Source of the DNA: Streptomyces violaceusniger
GTDB lineage: Bacteria; Actinomycetota; Actinomycetes; Streptomycetales; Streptomycetaceae
Length of the DNA stretch: 64,000 nt
Reading direction: 5' to 3'
Assembly (NCBI GenBank): GCA_005405945.1
Contig: BJHW01000002.1
Coordinates: 248,001 to 312,000 of the forward strand
In this document: in pieces, positions 63,105 through 64,000 of the stretch
How the letters are laid out: every line of letters starts with the position of its first letter
How positions within the stretch are numbered: position 1 is the first letter of the stretch
Notes under the pieces: generated by a model
The model's input: only the letters and a program-made list of their open reading frames with translations
What the model was told of the DNA's origin: nothing
Databases searched by the model: none
Program-made: the position numbers and the translations under genes

Positions 63105-64000
63105 CGAGCGGACGACATGCCCGTGGCCGGGTCCAGCCGGTGCCATCGCCGTCGTACGACATCGACGAGGTGTTCCCGGCGGAAGGGGCATACGACGCCC
63201 AGTCGACGCAACCGATGCCCGCGTACGCGCCCGCCGGTGAAACCGTATGGGAAACGGCCGACGCCCCGGCATCCACAAGGCCGACGGCAGGACGGGTGGC
63301 GGGCCCGGGCCCAAGGGCGAGGGAAAGGGGAGGGGCAAGGGCAAGGGAACGACCGGCGGGGCCCTCCAGGGCGTCAACCTCGGCACCGAGATCAGCGCTT
63401 CGCTGGTCGTCTTCCTGGTGGCCCTGCCCCTGTGCATCGGAGTCGCCGTCGCCTCGGGCGCCCCGGCCGAACTCGGCATCATCACCGGCGTGATCGGTGG
63501 CCTCGTCGTCGGCATGACCCCGGGCAGCACCCTCCAGGTGAGTGGGCCCGCCGCCGGGCTCGCCGCGCTCGTGGCGGAGACGGTGGAGGCCAACGGCATC
63601 GCGATGCTCGGCGTGATCGTGCTGGGCTCGGGCATTCTGCAGATCGTGCTGGGGATGATCCGCCTCGGCCGGATGTTCCAGGCCACCTCGATCGCCGTTG
63701 TTCAGGGCATGCTCGCCGGAATCGGGCTGCCGCTGATGTTCAGCCAGTCCTATCCGCTGGCCGATGCCGCGGCCCCCGGCACGGCCATCGAGAACATCCT
63801 CGGCTTCCCCGCGCATGTCGTCGACACCTTCATGAACGCCCAGACGGCGATCGCCGCACTGCTCGGCATCGCCACGGTCGTCCTCAGCTTCGTCTGGAAG
63901 AAGGTGCCGGGGCCCGTCAAGAAGATCCCCGCCGCGCTCGTCGCGGTCGGCCTCGGCATCGTCGTCGCCTCCCTCCCCGGCGTCGAGGTGAAGACGCTCC
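63101..64000 (+). CDS. SulP family anion transporter, 5' part, one base probably missing
   Basis: Continues beyond the right edge. An acidic/Pro-rich N-terminus (PSYDIDEVFPAEGAYDAQ) and a Lys/Gly-rich stretch lead to the membrane domain ASLVVFLVALPLCIGVAVASGAPAELGIITGVIGGLVVG, then GSTLQVSGPAAGLAALV (SulP signature) and IAVVQGMLAGIGLPLMF. The frame from ATG 63101 reaches the membrane domain only if one base is restored between about 63200 and 63310; ATG 63247 is the in-frame alternative. Coupling to carbonic anhydrase suggests bicarbonate as substrate. Confidence 0.88.

Overview
The window is high-GC actinobacterial DNA and almost certainly Streptomyces. It carries a tuf3-type second EF-Tu, BlaI/M56 and GAF-ANTAR proteins, a DUF6098 protein, SulP coupled to carbonic anhydrase, short or absent 5' leaders, and codons ending mostly in G or C. 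No tRNA, rRNA or CRISPR array was seen.

Layout. 1-12 kb: scattered chromosomal genes. These are the start of a GH16 glucanase, a pirin, an SDR next to a broken phytanoyl-CoA dioxygenase, an alpha/beta hydrolase, an MFS pump and a sugar acetyltransferase under one TetR regulator, a TatA-like protein and a TerD protein sharing one palindromic operator, and a blaI/M56-peptidase pair. 11.6-12.3 kb holds two decayed dihydrofolate-reductase-like genes facing each other. 12.5-27.7 kb is an accessory island, AT-richer in its left part. It is bracketed by two 93 percent identical copies of an integrase-N-terminus/flavin-reductase-5' junction. Inside are a NACHT NLR-like ATPase (13.1-15.7 kb) and a divergent nucleotide-metabolism cluster (16.2-27.1 kb). 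The cluster has an XRE regulator, an HD 5'-nucleotidase and a HAD remnant on the minus strand. On the plus strand it has a possible prim-pol-like protein, a Cys-rich protein, a thymidylate-synthase homologue with the Asn-to-Asp change typical of cytidylate enzymes, an NDP-kinase homologue, a radical SAM enzyme, a DEDDh exonuclease, an IS110 insertion, a P-loop kinase, an aldo/keto reductase and a Nudix-like protein. The gene set suggests synthesis of a modified cytosine nucleotide or nucleoside with its own salvage and disposal steps. This is the best candidate for an undescribed system.

27.7-46.7 kb: mostly conserved chromosomal genes (flavin reductase, HAD, uppP, transporters, TVP38, tuf3, spermidine-synthase-like, DedA, gamma carbonic anhydrase, GAF-ANTAR, CtaG/DUF2243, VOC, FUSC, EamA with a divergent XRE-cupin regulator, YbaK). 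46.7-54.4 kb: a second mobile patch with an XRE regulator, an IS5-type element, a TetR/two-SDR divergon and a truncated TetR, bracketed by an inverted repeat of about 100 bp. 54.5-64 kb: CoA-binding protein, PAP2 phosphatase, a NarL-type two-component pair, a Rho_N-like protein, DUF6098, YigZ, an OmpR-type two-component pair, beta carbonic anhydrase and the start of a SulP transporter.

A quality warning applies to the whole window. At least 19 otherwise intact genes or gene segments are broken by the apparent loss of exactly one base, nearly all in short G or C runs; one further gene has an extra T. In each case restoring the single base gives a length divisible by three and continuous family-typical protein. 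This is the signature of an under-polished long-read assembly, so these genes are annotated as CDS across the break. Lesions of other kinds (amber stop, opal stop, large truncations) are called pseudogenes.
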